50,273 bases of DNA from Candidatus Pacearchaeota archaeon (GTDB taxonomy: Archaea; Nanobdellota; Nanobdellia; Pacearchaeales; GW2011-AR1): NCBI GenBank assembly GCA_017609405.1, contig JAFCDZ010000003.1, positions 1 to 50,273 on the forward strand. Direction: 5' to 3'. The translations under genes were made by a program, and so were the position numbers. Positions 7,544 to 16,241 of this stretch are shown here, in pieces. Within the stretch, counting starts at the first letter, position 1, and each line of letters begins with the position of its first letter. The notes beneath the pieces were generated by a model, which saw nothing but the letters and a program-made list of their open reading frames with translations, ran no database searches and was not told the DNA's origin.

Positions 7544-9070
7544 ATGGCAAGTGTGGAGCAAATTATTGGAAAGGTTAACCCCCTTCTTTATGCTGAGAAT
7601 GGGAAGGAATTGTTGAAGAAATATGGCTCTCCTGAAAAAATTCCTGCTTCAGAGATAAAACCAAAATTGCTAAATATCAAGACTGATGAAGGAGATATTG
7701 ACCTCACATATTATTTTGGAAAAGATAGTAATGACCCTGTATCTGAGCATAAACTTGTTTATCAATCTACTGCTGAAGCAATTGAATCAATTTACTTTTT
7801 TATCTTAGATTTACTTCAAGAGGGAGGGTATTCTATTGAAAAGCTTATTGATAATTTTACCTCTACACCAGGGGGCTCACATTTTTCTGAGGTGGGATTA
7901 AAATCTGCAAGGCTTCAAGAAGAAGCGTCTAAGATAATGGGAAATATTAATGTTGTTGTCAAAAGTATCCTGAATATTGTTTATGATTTAAAAGAATTTA
8001 AGATGAGACTACAAGCTTATGATAACCTTCGTTCAAAAGATCCAGAGGTAAGAAAATCTGCTTTACTCTCTTTAAAACAAATTTGGTTAGATAAAGTAGA
8101 TATTCAAAAAGGAAATACCTCTATAAAGATGATGACTTTTGGACAAGGAGGATTTACAACCCTTCTTGATGCTTTTTTAGTTGTTGAGAATGAACATGAT
8201 GTTTCAAAACTTGACTTAAATGATAGGGTAAAAAGGGTTTTATATTCGAGGATTGCTGAGTTTAATATTTGGTTGAAAGAATCTGAGGCAGAGCTTAGAA
8301 AGAGATATGCTCTACAGAAAAGTTATTTGAAAAGCCAGATGAGTAGCTTAAAATTATATATACGATGGGTTAGACCGTATTTAAAAACAATAAATCAACT
8401 TGAGATGAAAGATAGAAAAAGAGATGCTTCATTAATTAATGTTTTTAATACTGTTGTTTTTGAGATTGTTTTATTAGGTAAGAAAAGTGTGAGTATTGAA
8501 AGTGGTATTGCTGAAGGTTTCCTTCCAACATCTTTCTCAAAGATTAAACCAAGAAGAAAATATTATTCTTGTATTCTTGTTAGTTTTAATTTTAGAGGGA
8601 TTCCGAGACAAGGAGCCCCTTTTGTTGGTCGCTCAGAGGTGACTTTTAAAGGATATGCGTTGAATGAAGACGAATTGAAAAAATTGGATGAAGAATTGGA
8701 AAAAGATGACCTTAATGAGGCTTTTAAATTAGTTGAGGAGGCAACTAATGAGAGTATAGAAGCTCTTTTAGAAGAAGTTAAATCTTTTTTAGATGAGAAA
8801 GATGAGAACAATGATTCTGGAAGTTCTGAATCTAATAAAAAGAAGAAAGTTTCTGATGAAGTTTTCAGCCCATTTAAGGGTCTTGTTGAACCTTTTAAAG
8901 GTTTGAAGATTAAAAAAGAAAGTTCTTCAGATAAGACAAAAAATTATCTTGAGGAAGAGTGGTATGAGAAAGAATATCTTCGTCCAATGGCTGCAAATAG
9001 CGCTGTTATGATGGCTTTTAAATTCTTTGAAATTTATAAAAAAGCTCATGGAATGCCTGCATATCCATAA
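7544..9070 (+). CDS. Conserved-looking hypothetical protein, mostly helical
   Basis: 508 aa, not recognised. A mainly alpha-helical region (1-310) includes a long basic helix (ELRKRYALQKSYLKSQMSSL). A beta-rich segment around 310-375 (VNVFNTVVFEIVLL to RSEVTFKGYALNEDEL) follows, then an acidic, low-complexity linker (about 380-450), then a short C-terminal helical tail ending GMPAYP. No signal peptide or membrane helix. It heads a same-strand run with an acidic protein, an endonuclease IV-like enzyme and an MNT-fold protein. Function unknown. Confidence 0.75.
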   Translation: MASVEQIIGKVNPLLYAENGKELLKKYGSPEKIPASEIKPKLLNIKTDEGDIDLTYYFGKDSNDPVSEHKLVYQSTAEAIESIYFFILDLLQEGGYSIEKLIDNFTSTPGGSHFSEVGLKSARLQEEASKIMGNINVVVKSILNIVYDLKEFKMRLQAYDNLRSKDPEVRKSALLSLKQIWLDKVDIQKGNTSIKMMTFGQGGFTTLLDAFLVVENEHDVSKLDLNDRVKRVLYSRIAEFNIWLKESEAELRKRYALQKSYLKSQMSSLKLYIRWVRPYLKTINQLEMKDRKRDASLINVFNTVVFEIVLLGKKSVSIESGIAEGFLPTSFSKIKPRRKYYSCILVSFNFRGIPRQGAPFVGRSEVTFKGYALNEDELKKLDEELEKDDLNEAFKLVEEATNESIEALLEEVKSFLDEKDENNDSGSSESNKKKKVSDEVFSPFKGLVEPFKGLKIKKESSSDKTKNYLEEEWYEKEYLRPMAANSAVMMAFKFFEIYKKAHGMPAYP

Positions 9071-9101
9071 AGAATAAATATCTCTTTTTCTTATTAATAA
9101 T

Positions 9102-9668
9102 ATGAAAAAGAAGAAAGAAGAATCAAACAAAGAAAGCAATTCTGAGGAAGAGGAAACAGAAGAATCTGAAGGAGATATTATAGAGGATTTTCCAGAAGAT
9201 GCTGATTCTGTTGCAGAGGAATTGTCTCCTGATGTTTTGGAGTTTTTAGAGACACGAGGAGGTGTTTCTGCACCTTCTTTAGAAGGAGTTTTAACAGAGC
9301 AAGATGGTGATGTTATAATTGCAGCTCCTTCTCGTTCGAGTGTGGATGAAGGTGAAGAAGAGGTTTCTTATGTAGAGAGAAAAGCAGAACAATATGATGC
9401 TGATGATGCAAATAAAAGGAGTTATGAAAAAAATTTAGAAAAAGGTGTTGGCGAAAGTTATATTCCTTCAGAAATTCAAGCAAGAGAGAATGTTGAATCT
9501 CAAGGATTTTCTCCAATTAAAGAAGAAAAAATAAAGGGGATTGTTCATATGCCAGAGTCTTTAGAACAATCAAGGGAAAAGACACGAGATTATGTTCTTA
9601 GTGAAGATTCAATCCAAAACCCTGATTTAGATAAACCTTTTGAGGATAAGAAATATAAACCCTTATAA
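9102..9668 (+). CDS. Acidic, probably disordered protein
   Basis: 188 aa, not recognised. The first 30 residues are Lys/Glu/Ser-rich (EEEETEESEGDIIEDFPED), and the rest is highly charged and low in hydrophobic residues, suggesting intrinsic disorder. One more ordered patch is LSPDVLEFLETRGGVSAPSLEGVL. It lies 31 nt after the 508-aa gene and 12 nt before the endonuclease IV-like gene, so it is probably co-transcribed. It may act as an adaptor or linker; this is speculation. Confidence 0.6.
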   Translation: MKKKKEESNKESNSEEEETEESEGDIIEDFPEDADSVAEELSPDVLEFLETRGGVSAPSLEGVLTEQDGDVIIAAPSRSSVDEGEEEVSYVERKAEQYDADDANKRSYEKNLEKGVGESYIPSEIQARENVESQGFSPIKEEKIKGIVHMPESLEQSREKTRDYVLSEDSIQNPDLDKPFEDKKYKPL

Positions 9669-9680
9669 CTATCTTTTTTT

Positions 9681-11480
9681 ATGACAAAAGAGGGATATGA
9701 AATTAAGGATATCTATCAAGGGAGCTATTCTCCTTTTGATACACTTTATTTAGGTTATAATGCTCGATTAAGTGAAATTGGTTCTCCTACAAGTATAAGA
9801 ACTGCAAATCAATTAAAAGAAATAAATCAAAGAATAAGCGAGGGTGTTGTTCCAATAGAGCTTCAGCCATTAAGTAATGATGTTTTTGAGCAAATTCCAA
9901 AGCAAGACCTTAAAGAAGCACAACGTTTGGCTGAATTAACTGGAGCAAAATTATCTCTACATGCTCCAATTATTGATCCTTCTGGTTTTGGTGAGAGAGG
10001 GTGGTCTGAGATTCAAAAGAAAGAAGCTGAAGAAAGATTGAAATCTGTTTTGGAGAGAGCTTTAGATTTAGATAAAAAAGGAAATGTTCCTGTAGTTATT
10101 CATGCTTCTGCTGCTCCAGGTTCTGAATTTATAATGACTCCTGAAGGAAAGAAAGCAGAGAAAATTGTTGCAATTAATCAAGAAACTGGAGAGCTTACAC
10201 AATCTACGCGAGAAATTAAGTATTATCCTCTTGGAGAGAAAGGAGTTACTAAACAGGAGATGACTCCAGAATCAGGAATAAGGAGTATTAATAATACTAA
10301 ATGGGAAAATACTCTTTTAGAGACTGTTAAAGAATTAGAAGATGTTAAAACAATTGTTAAAAGAAATTATCCTGTTGTTAAAGATATTTTAAAAGGTGTT
10401 GCTGAGGGAAGGTATCCTCCTGATGTTTTGAATGATACTGAAAAAAAAGCTATAATTGAACTTCAAAAAGTTGAAGGGGTTTATTTAGAAGACCTTCAAT
10501 TAAAATTAAATTCTATGTTTAATCAGGCATATAAATATTATGATAATCCAAAAGCAAAAAAAGAATTAGAAAAGTTAGCTGAAGAGTATTCAAAAAGAGT
10601 TAAGGAAATATCGAAAAAAATGTCTAAGGTTCCTGCATTGGCTATATCAGACCAAATTAATGCTGTAAATGATTTTATTAGAAATATTAATGTTGTTTCA
10701 AGAGAATATGGAGCTCCTCAAGTTTTTGTTCCAATTGAGAAATTTGCTGTAGAGAAAGCTTCAGATACTTTTGCTAATGCAGCTTTACATGCTTTTGAAA
10801 TTGCAAAGAAAAAGAAAAAAGAGGCACCAGTTCTTGCAATAGAGAATCTCTATCAAGGAATGGCTTTTTCACAATCAGAAGATTTGAAAAAACTTATTGA
10901 AACTTCACAAGAGAAATTTGCAAAAAAATTAGTTAAAAAAGGGTATTCAAAAGATTTTGCAGAAGAACAAGCAAGAAAGATTATTGGAGCAACTCTTGAT
11001 GTTGGTCATCTGAATATTTCAAGGAAAAAAGGGTTTAGTGAGGAAGATTTGAGAGAGGAGGCAAAGAGAATTGCTAAGCATGTTAAACACATTCATCTAA
11101 CAGATAACTTTGGATTTACAGATAGCCATCTTGCACCTGGAATGGGTAATGTTCCTATTAAAGAGATTCTTCAGGAATTGGATAAAGCAGGGGTTAAAGC
11201 AAGAAAAATTGTTGAGGCAGGTGGTTTTGTTATGAATTTTGAGCGTTCGCCTTTGTCTTATACTCTTGAGGCTTTAGGGTCTTCAATCTATGCAGATGGC
11301 CGAGGTCCTTTTTGGAATTATAACACTGGTTTGTTTGAGGGCTATTATGGTGGAATGGGTCCTATTTTACCAAATATAAATTATAGCACTTTTGGAGCAG
11401 GATTTTCACAATTGCCAATGGACTTAGGAGGGTCTAATCAAGGAAGCGGAAGTAGGTTTAGTGGCAGGCCTATGGAATAA
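9681..11480 (+). CDS. Endonuclease IV-like TIM-barrel protein with large insertion
   Basis: 599 aa, about twice normal endonuclease IV length. Counterparts of the trinuclear-zinc ligands appear in order: H94 (LSLHAP), H141 (VVIHAS), E388 (LAIENL), D440 and H443 (LDVGH), H472 (HIHLTD), D481 and H483 (TDSH), E512 (VEAGG). About 240 residues (roughly 145-385), mostly charged helix, are inserted between the second and third ligands. A Gly/Pro/Asn-rich tail ends the protein. The family cleaves DNA at abasic sites or isomerises sugars; the nine-ligand pattern favours a metal-dependent phosphoesterase. Activity not proven. Confidence 0.75.
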   Translation: MTKEGYEIKDIYQGSYSPFDTLYLGYNARLSEIGSPTSIRTANQLKEINQRISEGVVPIELQPLSNDVFEQIPKQDLKEAQRLAELTGAKLSLHAPIIDPSGFGERGWSEIQKKEAEERLKSVLERALDLDKKGNVPVVIHASAAPGSEFIMTPEGKKAEKIVAINQETGELTQSTREIKYYPLGEKGVTKQEMTPESGIRSINNTKWENTLLETVKELEDVKTIVKRNYPVVKDILKGVAEGRYPPDVLNDTEKKAIIELQKVEGVYLEDLQLKLNSMFNQAYKYYDNPKAKKELEKLAEEYSKRVKEISKKMSKVPALAISDQINAVNDFIRNINVVSREYGAPQVFVPIEKFAVEKASDTFANAALHAFEIAKKKKKEAPVLAIENLYQGMAFSQSEDLKKLIETSQEKFAKKLVKKGYSKDFAEEQARKIIGATLDVGHLNISRKKGFSEEDLREEAKRIAKHVKHIHLTDNFGFTDSHLAPGMGNVPIKEILQELDKAGVKARKIVEAGGFVMNFERSPLSYTLEALGSSIYADGRGPFWNYNTGLFEGYYGGMGPILPNINYSTFGAGFSQLPMDLGGSNQGSGSRFSGRPME

Positions 11481-11525
11481 TTAACTTTATAAATGATATA
11501 AACCTTTTATTTAAAAAGAGGGAAG

Positions 11526-12377
11526 ATGGCAAGGAAGAGTGTTAAAAAAACAAAAAAGAAAACTTCTGCAAAAAAAACTTCTCAATCTGTAAAAACTCTG
11601 AAATTTGAAGGGGATAGGGATATTGCAATGGATTTTGCTCTAAAAGTTTATAAGAAATTTGATACTGCTGTTAAATCAATTCTCTTGTTTGGTTCTGCTG
11701 CTAAGCACACACAAGAAGCTAATTCAGATATTGATATTGTGATTATTGTTGATGATGCTTCTATTAAGTGGGATACTGAATTAATTGCATGGTACAGAGA
11801 AGAGCTTGAGAAAATACTTGAAAAATGCGATTATGAGAAAACACTTCATATTAATACAATAAAATTAACAACATGGTGGAATGATTTAATTAAAGGAGAC
11901 CCAGTTGTTTTGAATATTCTTAGATATGGTGATGTTTTAGTTGATTCTGGAGGGTTTTTCAAGCCATTAAAGTTGCTTTTGTTGAATGGAATGATTCGTT
12001 CTACTCCTGAGGCAGTTTATGCAGCTCTTTCAAGAGCTCCTGTTAGATTAACAAGAAGTAGAATTGCTGAGTTATCTAGTCTTGAGGAAGTTTACTGGGC
12101 AATGGTTGATACATCTCAGGCAATTTTAATTGCTTTAAATGTTATACCACCTTCACCAGAGCATTTATTTTTTCAATTAAAAGAAAACCTTGTTGATAGA
12201 GGTCTTCTTAAAGAAAAATATCTTCTTTGGTTTAGAGACCTTAGTTTTATACATAAGAAGATAGCTCATAATGAGCTTAAAGACCTTTCAGGAATAAATT
12301 TAGATAGCTGGCGTGATAGAGCAGAAGAATATTTTGAAGTAGTTACTGCACTAATAAAGAAAATTTTGAAGATTTAG
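11526..12377 (+). CDS. MNT-fold nucleotidyltransferase with C-terminal HEPN-like helical domain
   Basis: 283 aa. After a lysine-rich start, LFGSAAKHTQEANSDIDIVII is the GS...DxD motif of minimal nucleotidyltransferases. The third carboxylate is not obvious: its strand reads LHINTIKL. Residues about 150-280 are helical, with VDTSQAILIALNVIPPSPE and IHKKIAHNE resembling a HEPN-like bundle. The same two-part layout and the SQ-IL...PP-P motif recur in the gene at 14311-16086, so the two are paralogues. GAGGG just before the ATG supports the start. It could modify RNA or protein by NMP transfer; role unknown. Confidence 0.7.
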   Translation: MARKSVKKTKKKTSAKKTSQSVKTLKFEGDRDIAMDFALKVYKKFDTAVKSILLFGSAAKHTQEANSDIDIVIIVDDASIKWDTELIAWYREELEKILEKCDYEKTLHINTIKLTTWWNDLIKGDPVVLNILRYGDVLVDSGGFFKPLKLLLLNGMIRSTPEAVYAALSRAPVRLTRSRIAELSSLEEVYWAMVDTSQAILIALNVIPPSPEHLFFQLKENLVDRGLLKEKYLLWFRDLSFIHKKIAHNELKDLSGINLDSWRDRAEEYFEVVTALIKKILKI

Positions 12378-12382
12378 GTTCT

Positions 12383-13027
12383 TTATTCTTTTGAGTTGTC
12401 TCCAAGCTGTTCGAATACTCCTTCAATTTGTCTTGCTCTTCTTCCAAGGTCTACTTTTTTAGCAATATTTAGTGCTTCTGCTAATAAGTAGTCTCCCATA
12501 AGTAATCCAAGAGCTTGTTGTGCTAAGCTTAATCTTTTTTTGTCCTCATCACTTAATAAATCTTCATCAAGTGTTCCTTCTTCTTTTTTCATTATTTCTT
12601 CAACTACTTCACTATATGACTTCTTTTTCCATTCTTCAGGGATTTCTGGAGGAGTTCTCGTGAATCCTTCTTTTCCATCATATTTTTCTTCTATTAATTC
12701 TTCTATTTCTCCGTATGTTAATTGCTGAATAGTGTTTTGAAATATTTCATTTATTTTTTTAAATGCTTCTTCATATGATGGGTCTGCAAAAGGATTTCCT
12801 TTCCAGGTTCTTTCTTCTCCACCCTCTTTTATTTTTTTTACTATTCCATTATCTTCTCCCCACTCTCGAACTATTTCACCTAATGTTTGTCTGCCCTCAT
12901 CTATACCTGTCTTACCAAAATAATTAAGATATTCTTCATTTCTCCCTTCTGCAAGCTCTCTTGCAGCGATTACTCTTCCATAGTTTCTTATTCTATCTAA
13001 ATTTGCTTCTTTATAATCATCAGCCAT
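12383..13027 (-). CDS. Hypothetical acidic helical protein
   Basis: 214 aa, not recognised. Soluble, highly charged, with predicted helices throughout and no signal or membrane segment. It starts MADDYKEANLDRIRNYGRVI. A TATA box (ATTTATAAA, 13049-13057) about 26 nt upstream supports the start. It converges with the MNT-fold gene, 5 nt apart, and lies downstream of the ribosomal protein pair without overlap. Confidence 0.6.
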   Translation of the reverse strand: MADDYKEANLDRIRNYGRVIAARELAEGRNEEYLNYFGKTGIDEGRQTLGEIVREWGEDNGIVKKIKEGGEERTWKGNPFADPSYEEAFKKINEIFQNTIQQLTYGEIEELIEEKYDGKEGFTRTPPEIPEEWKKKSYSEVVEEIMKKEEGTLDEDLLSDEDKKRLSLAQQALGLLMGDYLLAEALNIAKKVDLGRRARQIEGVFEQLGDNSKE

Positions 13028-13094
13028 GATTTATATTAGAATTTAGGGTTTATAAATCTTTCGTTTTTGTTATTACTCTGTAGAAATAACAATT

Positions 13095-13640
13095 TTATTT
13101 CTTTTCAAGGACTTTTGTTACAAATCCTGTTTTACAAGGTAGTTTTGGTTTTATTTTTTTAAGTATCTCTCTTGCTATTTTTTCACCTTTCTCATCAACT
13201 ACTGCTATTGTGAATATTTCTTTTCCTTTTTTTACAATTGCTGCAAGGTTCATTGTTTTTCCAAAAGAAAGCTGCATTCCTGTCTGCATTCTGTCAGCAC
13301 CAGCCCCTGTGAGCATTCTATTTTCTCTTTGTATATGATGTGGGTGAACTTTTACTTGGAAAAAATATTGCTTTGCTAATTGAGCCTCTAATTTTTTATT
13401 TATATATTGTCTGCAAGCTTCTAATGCAAAATCCCTTATCTGAACATCTTCTTTTGAAACTAATGAAACTTCATAAGAAAGTTTTCCTTGCCTATATAAA
13501 TCAGAATTACCCATTTGGAATTTTACTAATTTCTTATTTGGGACTGTTTTTATATATGATTTGCTTCTTTTCTTGCTCTTTCGAGTATAAGGAACAACTC
13601 TGTGTTTTGAATATGCTGATGCTTTTCTTGCTTGTGCCAT
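13095..13640 (-). CDS. rpl10e: Large-subunit ribosomal protein L10e (uL16)
   Basis: 181 aa, the family's usual length. The N-terminus MAQARKASAYSKHRVVPYTR, and segments YEVSLVSKEDVQIRDFALEACRQYINKKLE and VKVHPHHIQRENRMLTGAGADRMQTGMQLSFGK, are diagnostic of archaeal L10e, which sits at the tRNA-binding face of the 50S subunit near the peptidyl transferase centre. Its ATG begins 1 nt after the L35Ae stop, so the two are co-translated. Confidence 0.95.
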   Translation of the reverse strand: MAQARKASAYSKHRVVPYTRKSKKRSKSYIKTVPNKKLVKFQMGNSDLYRQGKLSYEVSLVSKEDVQIRDFALEACRQYINKKLEAQLAKQYFFQVKVHPHHIQRENRMLTGAGADRMQTGMQLSFGKTMNLAAIVKKGKEIFTIAVVDEKGEKIAREILKKIKPKLPCKTGFVTKVLEKK

Positions 13641-13641
13641 T

Positions 13642-13905
13642 TTATTCTTTTACCTCTACTTCTGTTGTTATTGCTTGCCCTGGAAGACCTTTTTCAAAAA
13701 TAGCTCTTACAAGGCCTTTATTTCCATGAGGAGCAGATATTTTTCCTTTTATTATTTTTCCACTTGGGGTTTTCCATTCTACTTCTTTTCCAACAAATTT
13801 CTCTGCTTTTTCTCTTGAATCAATCCCATTAATTTCAATTATGAAATGTCTCTCATGAACTGTGTGCCTTCCTCTTCTGAATTGTATAACTTTGCCTTTT
13901 GTCAT
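13642..13905 (-). CDS. rpl35ae: Large-subunit ribosomal protein L35Ae (eL33)
   Basis: 87 aa. KVIQFRRGRHTVHERHFIIEI, WKTPSGKIIKGKISAPHGNKG and LVRAIFEKGLPGQAI are the L35Ae signature segments of this archaeal/eukaryotic beta-barrel protein. It leads a two-gene ribosomal operon with L10e. An AT-rich region with TATA-like TATATAAAT lies about 55 nt upstream. Confidence 0.93.
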   Translation of the reverse strand: MTKGKVIQFRRGRHTVHERHFIIEINGIDSREKAEKFVGKEVEWKTPSGKIIKGKISAPHGNKGLVRAIFEKGLPGQAITTEVEVKE

Positions 13906-13964
13906 AATATTCTCATGATAAAATTAGTTTAAAAAGATTATGTTCTTGTAATTTATATAGGTTT

Positions 13965-14309
13965 TTAAAAATATTGAAAATCAAAACCTCTTAATAATGC
14001 TTCTAAACTTTCTTTTGTTTGTTGTTCTAATCTCTTTTGTTTTAAATTTTCAAATCTATCTAAAGGCATAAGAGAATTATCTTCTATTTCAGATGGTAAC
14101 CTATTAATTTTAATTTCCTTTAATTCATCATAAATCTCTTTTTCCCTTCCGTTACCTCTAGATTGATCCAATACATATACTTTCATTCCATCATAGTCTC
14201 TCAATATAATATAAACTTCATCATCTTCTCCAAAAAAAGCAATGAAATATCCTCTTCTAATACTTTGTGTGATTTCAGAAACTTCGACTCTTTCAGATAC
14301 TCCAAACAT
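13965..14309 (-). CDS. Hypothetical small protein downstream of MNT-fold gene
   Basis: 114 aa, not recognised. A beta-rich first half (RGYFIAFFGEDDEVYIILRDYDGMKVYVLDQ) is followed by a charged helical C-terminus. Its start lies 1 nt after the stop of the 591-aa nucleotidyltransferase-fold gene, so it is probably co-translated with it and may be a partner. Confidence 0.6.
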   Translation of the reverse strand: MFGVSERVEVSEITQSIRRGYFIAFFGEDDEVYIILRDYDGMKVYVLDQSRGNGREKEIYDELKEIKINRLPSEIEDNSLMPLDRFENLKQKRLEQQTKESLEALLRGFDFQYF

Positions 14310-14310
14310 T

Positions 14311-16086
14311 TTACCTTATTAATTTTATTGTGAAATTTCCGTAATACTGGTTAAGAAGTTTTATTTGAGTATAATTTAAATCAGTTATTCTTTTTTCCTT
14401 GTTTTTTTCAAGTTCTTCAATAACTTCCTCCATATTTGATTTTTCTACTTTATTGCTTATTTTGAGGACATTTTCTTTTTCAATCACAAAAAGATTCTCT
14501 CCAGTTAAGATTAATTCTGCAGTTTCTTTTTGTTCACTTTTAGAATATTCTAATAACATTTTTTTATTTTTGTTTTCTTCTATGTCTTTGATTTGAATAT
14601 ATGTTTGGAGGCCATTAATTAGGTTTGCAGACTCTTTTCTTATCTCATCAACTTTCTGGAATCCAATATTTTTCTTTTTTATTTCTGATTTAGCTTTTAT
14701 TATTTTATTAAGAGCTTCTAATTGTCTTGCTGTGAAGACACCTTTTTTTACAAACTCTTTTTCAAACTCTTCTAAAAGGGCTTTTTTTGTTTTCTTTTTG
14801 AATATTTTTTCAAGAAGTTCAAAAACTTGTTCATATAAATTTTCAATTGTTCTTTCTTCTGCCTTTTTTTCTATTTCTTTTCTTAATTCTTTTAATCTTT
14901 CTAAATACTCTTCAGTATTTTTCAAGAGCCTATCAATTTCTTTTCCACTTATTTCTTTTAATCTTCCATGCTCATAATCTTTGTAAAGCTTTACAACTTC
15001 TGCAAGAGTATCAATGTATTTTTTTTCGAGAATTTTTTCTTTTTTTAAGAAAACTCTTTCCATTTCTTTTACTGTTTGTTTTGGTGTTGGTGGTGCTAAT
15101 CCATACAACATTAAGATTCCTTGGCTTGGGGTTAATGCACTCCAATAAATATCATGAACAAGAATATCCATTAGTGCTCTATGAGCTCTTTTTGTTCCTT
15201 GGTCTCCAGAAGACATAAACATATTTATTGCTTCTGGGCTTGGTTTTAGCTTTCCCATTCTTAGTAGGGCTTTCCATGGAAGGAATGTCCCTCTGTCATG
15301 GAGCGGGAAGCCATCTCTTATGAATGTAAACATAACTGGAACAGCATCTTTTACACTATCCCAGAATTCTGTTAGTAAATATATCTGTGGCTCTAATTTA
15401 TTTTTTGCTCCAGCAAGGAAGGAAGCTTCACTTACCATCTGGTATATTTGAGCTCTTAGTCTTTCCTTTAACTCTATTCTTGACATTCTTTTTACATCTG
15501 TGTCATTGATTATAATGAAAACATCTACATCAGAGGTCTTTGTTGCTTCTCCTCTTACTAAACTTCCTGCAATAACATAACTTACAACATATTTATCAAA
15601 TTTTTTTAATACAAGTGCTTTATGTATTTCTGCTACTCTTAAAGCATCAAGGAAACCAGTGTCATAGATTGGGAAGGATAATCCAATTGCATTTACTAAT
15701 TCAAACCTACTGTCAAGACATGCTTCAAATACATCAACAGGGGTTTTTATCTGTAGCCATATTTTTCTATCTTTTTTTTCTTCTATTTTTCTAATAATAT
15801 CTTCTTTTATTTTTGGGATATCTTTATAATGTTTTTCAGGAATTAACATGTATAGGTGAATGTGTTTCTCTGTTTCTTTTGGAACTTCTTCTTCCTCAAT
15901 AAAAAGGTCTATGCTTTGCGGTGGTAAAATACTAAGAGAAAGGGTGAAAGGATATTTTTTTATAATGTATTTTTTTAATTCTTCAAGTTCTTTTTTTGTT
16001 TTTTCCAATTCATCCTTTGCTTTTATGTTATTTGTCGGAAGCTCTGGTATTTTCGGGTTTTTGTAATTTTCTATCTTTTCATCCAT
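14311..16086 (-). CDS. Large MNT-fold nucleotidyltransferase-like protein with coiled C-terminus
   Basis: 591 aa. A helical/beta N-terminal region (1-165) precedes VIAGSLVRGEATKTSDVDVFII, the GS...DxD nucleotidyltransferase motif at about residue 175. The third-carboxylate strand reads PQIYLLTEFW and lacks an obvious Asp. A helical region (about 275-375) with LTPSQGILMLYGLAPPTPK matches the 283-aa paralogue. The C-terminal 200 residues are charged coiled coil. A TATA-like element (16109-16118) lies about 27 nt before the ATG. The doubled family flanking the ribosomal genes suggests old duplication and inversion. Function unknown. Confidence 0.7.
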   Translation of the reverse strand: MDEKIENYKNPKIPELPTNNIKAKDELEKTKKELEELKKYIIKKYPFTLSLSILPPQSIDLFIEEEEVPKETEKHIHLYMLIPEKHYKDIPKIKEDIIRKIEEKKDRKIWLQIKTPVDVFEACLDSRFELVNAIGLSFPIYDTGFLDALRVAEIHKALVLKKFDKYVVSYVIAGSLVRGEATKTSDVDVFIIINDTDVKRMSRIELKERLRAQIYQMVSEASFLAGAKNKLEPQIYLLTEFWDSVKDAVPVMFTFIRDGFPLHDRGTFLPWKALLRMGKLKPSPEAINMFMSSGDQGTKRAHRALMDILVHDIYWSALTPSQGILMLYGLAPPTPKQTVKEMERVFLKKEKILEKKYIDTLAEVVKLYKDYEHGRLKEISGKEIDRLLKNTEEYLERLKELRKEIEKKAEERTIENLYEQVFELLEKIFKKKTKKALLEEFEKEFVKKGVFTARQLEALNKIIKAKSEIKKKNIGFQKVDEIRKESANLINGLQTYIQIKDIEENKNKKMLLEYSKSEQKETAELILTGENLFVIEKENVLKISNKVEKSNMEEVIEELEKNKEKRITDLNYTQIKLLNQYYGNFTIKLIR

Positions 16087-16241
16087 ATCTTAATTATGGA
16101 TTATGTGTTTTTAAATGTTTTTTATTAAACTTTTGTCCTAAAAAGGATATTATAAAGAAAGGGTTAATATCTAATTACCTTATGGCAAGGTTCAGCAAAG
16201 ATAATCAAAAAAGTACAGAATTCAAATTTTTTAATTAATTT

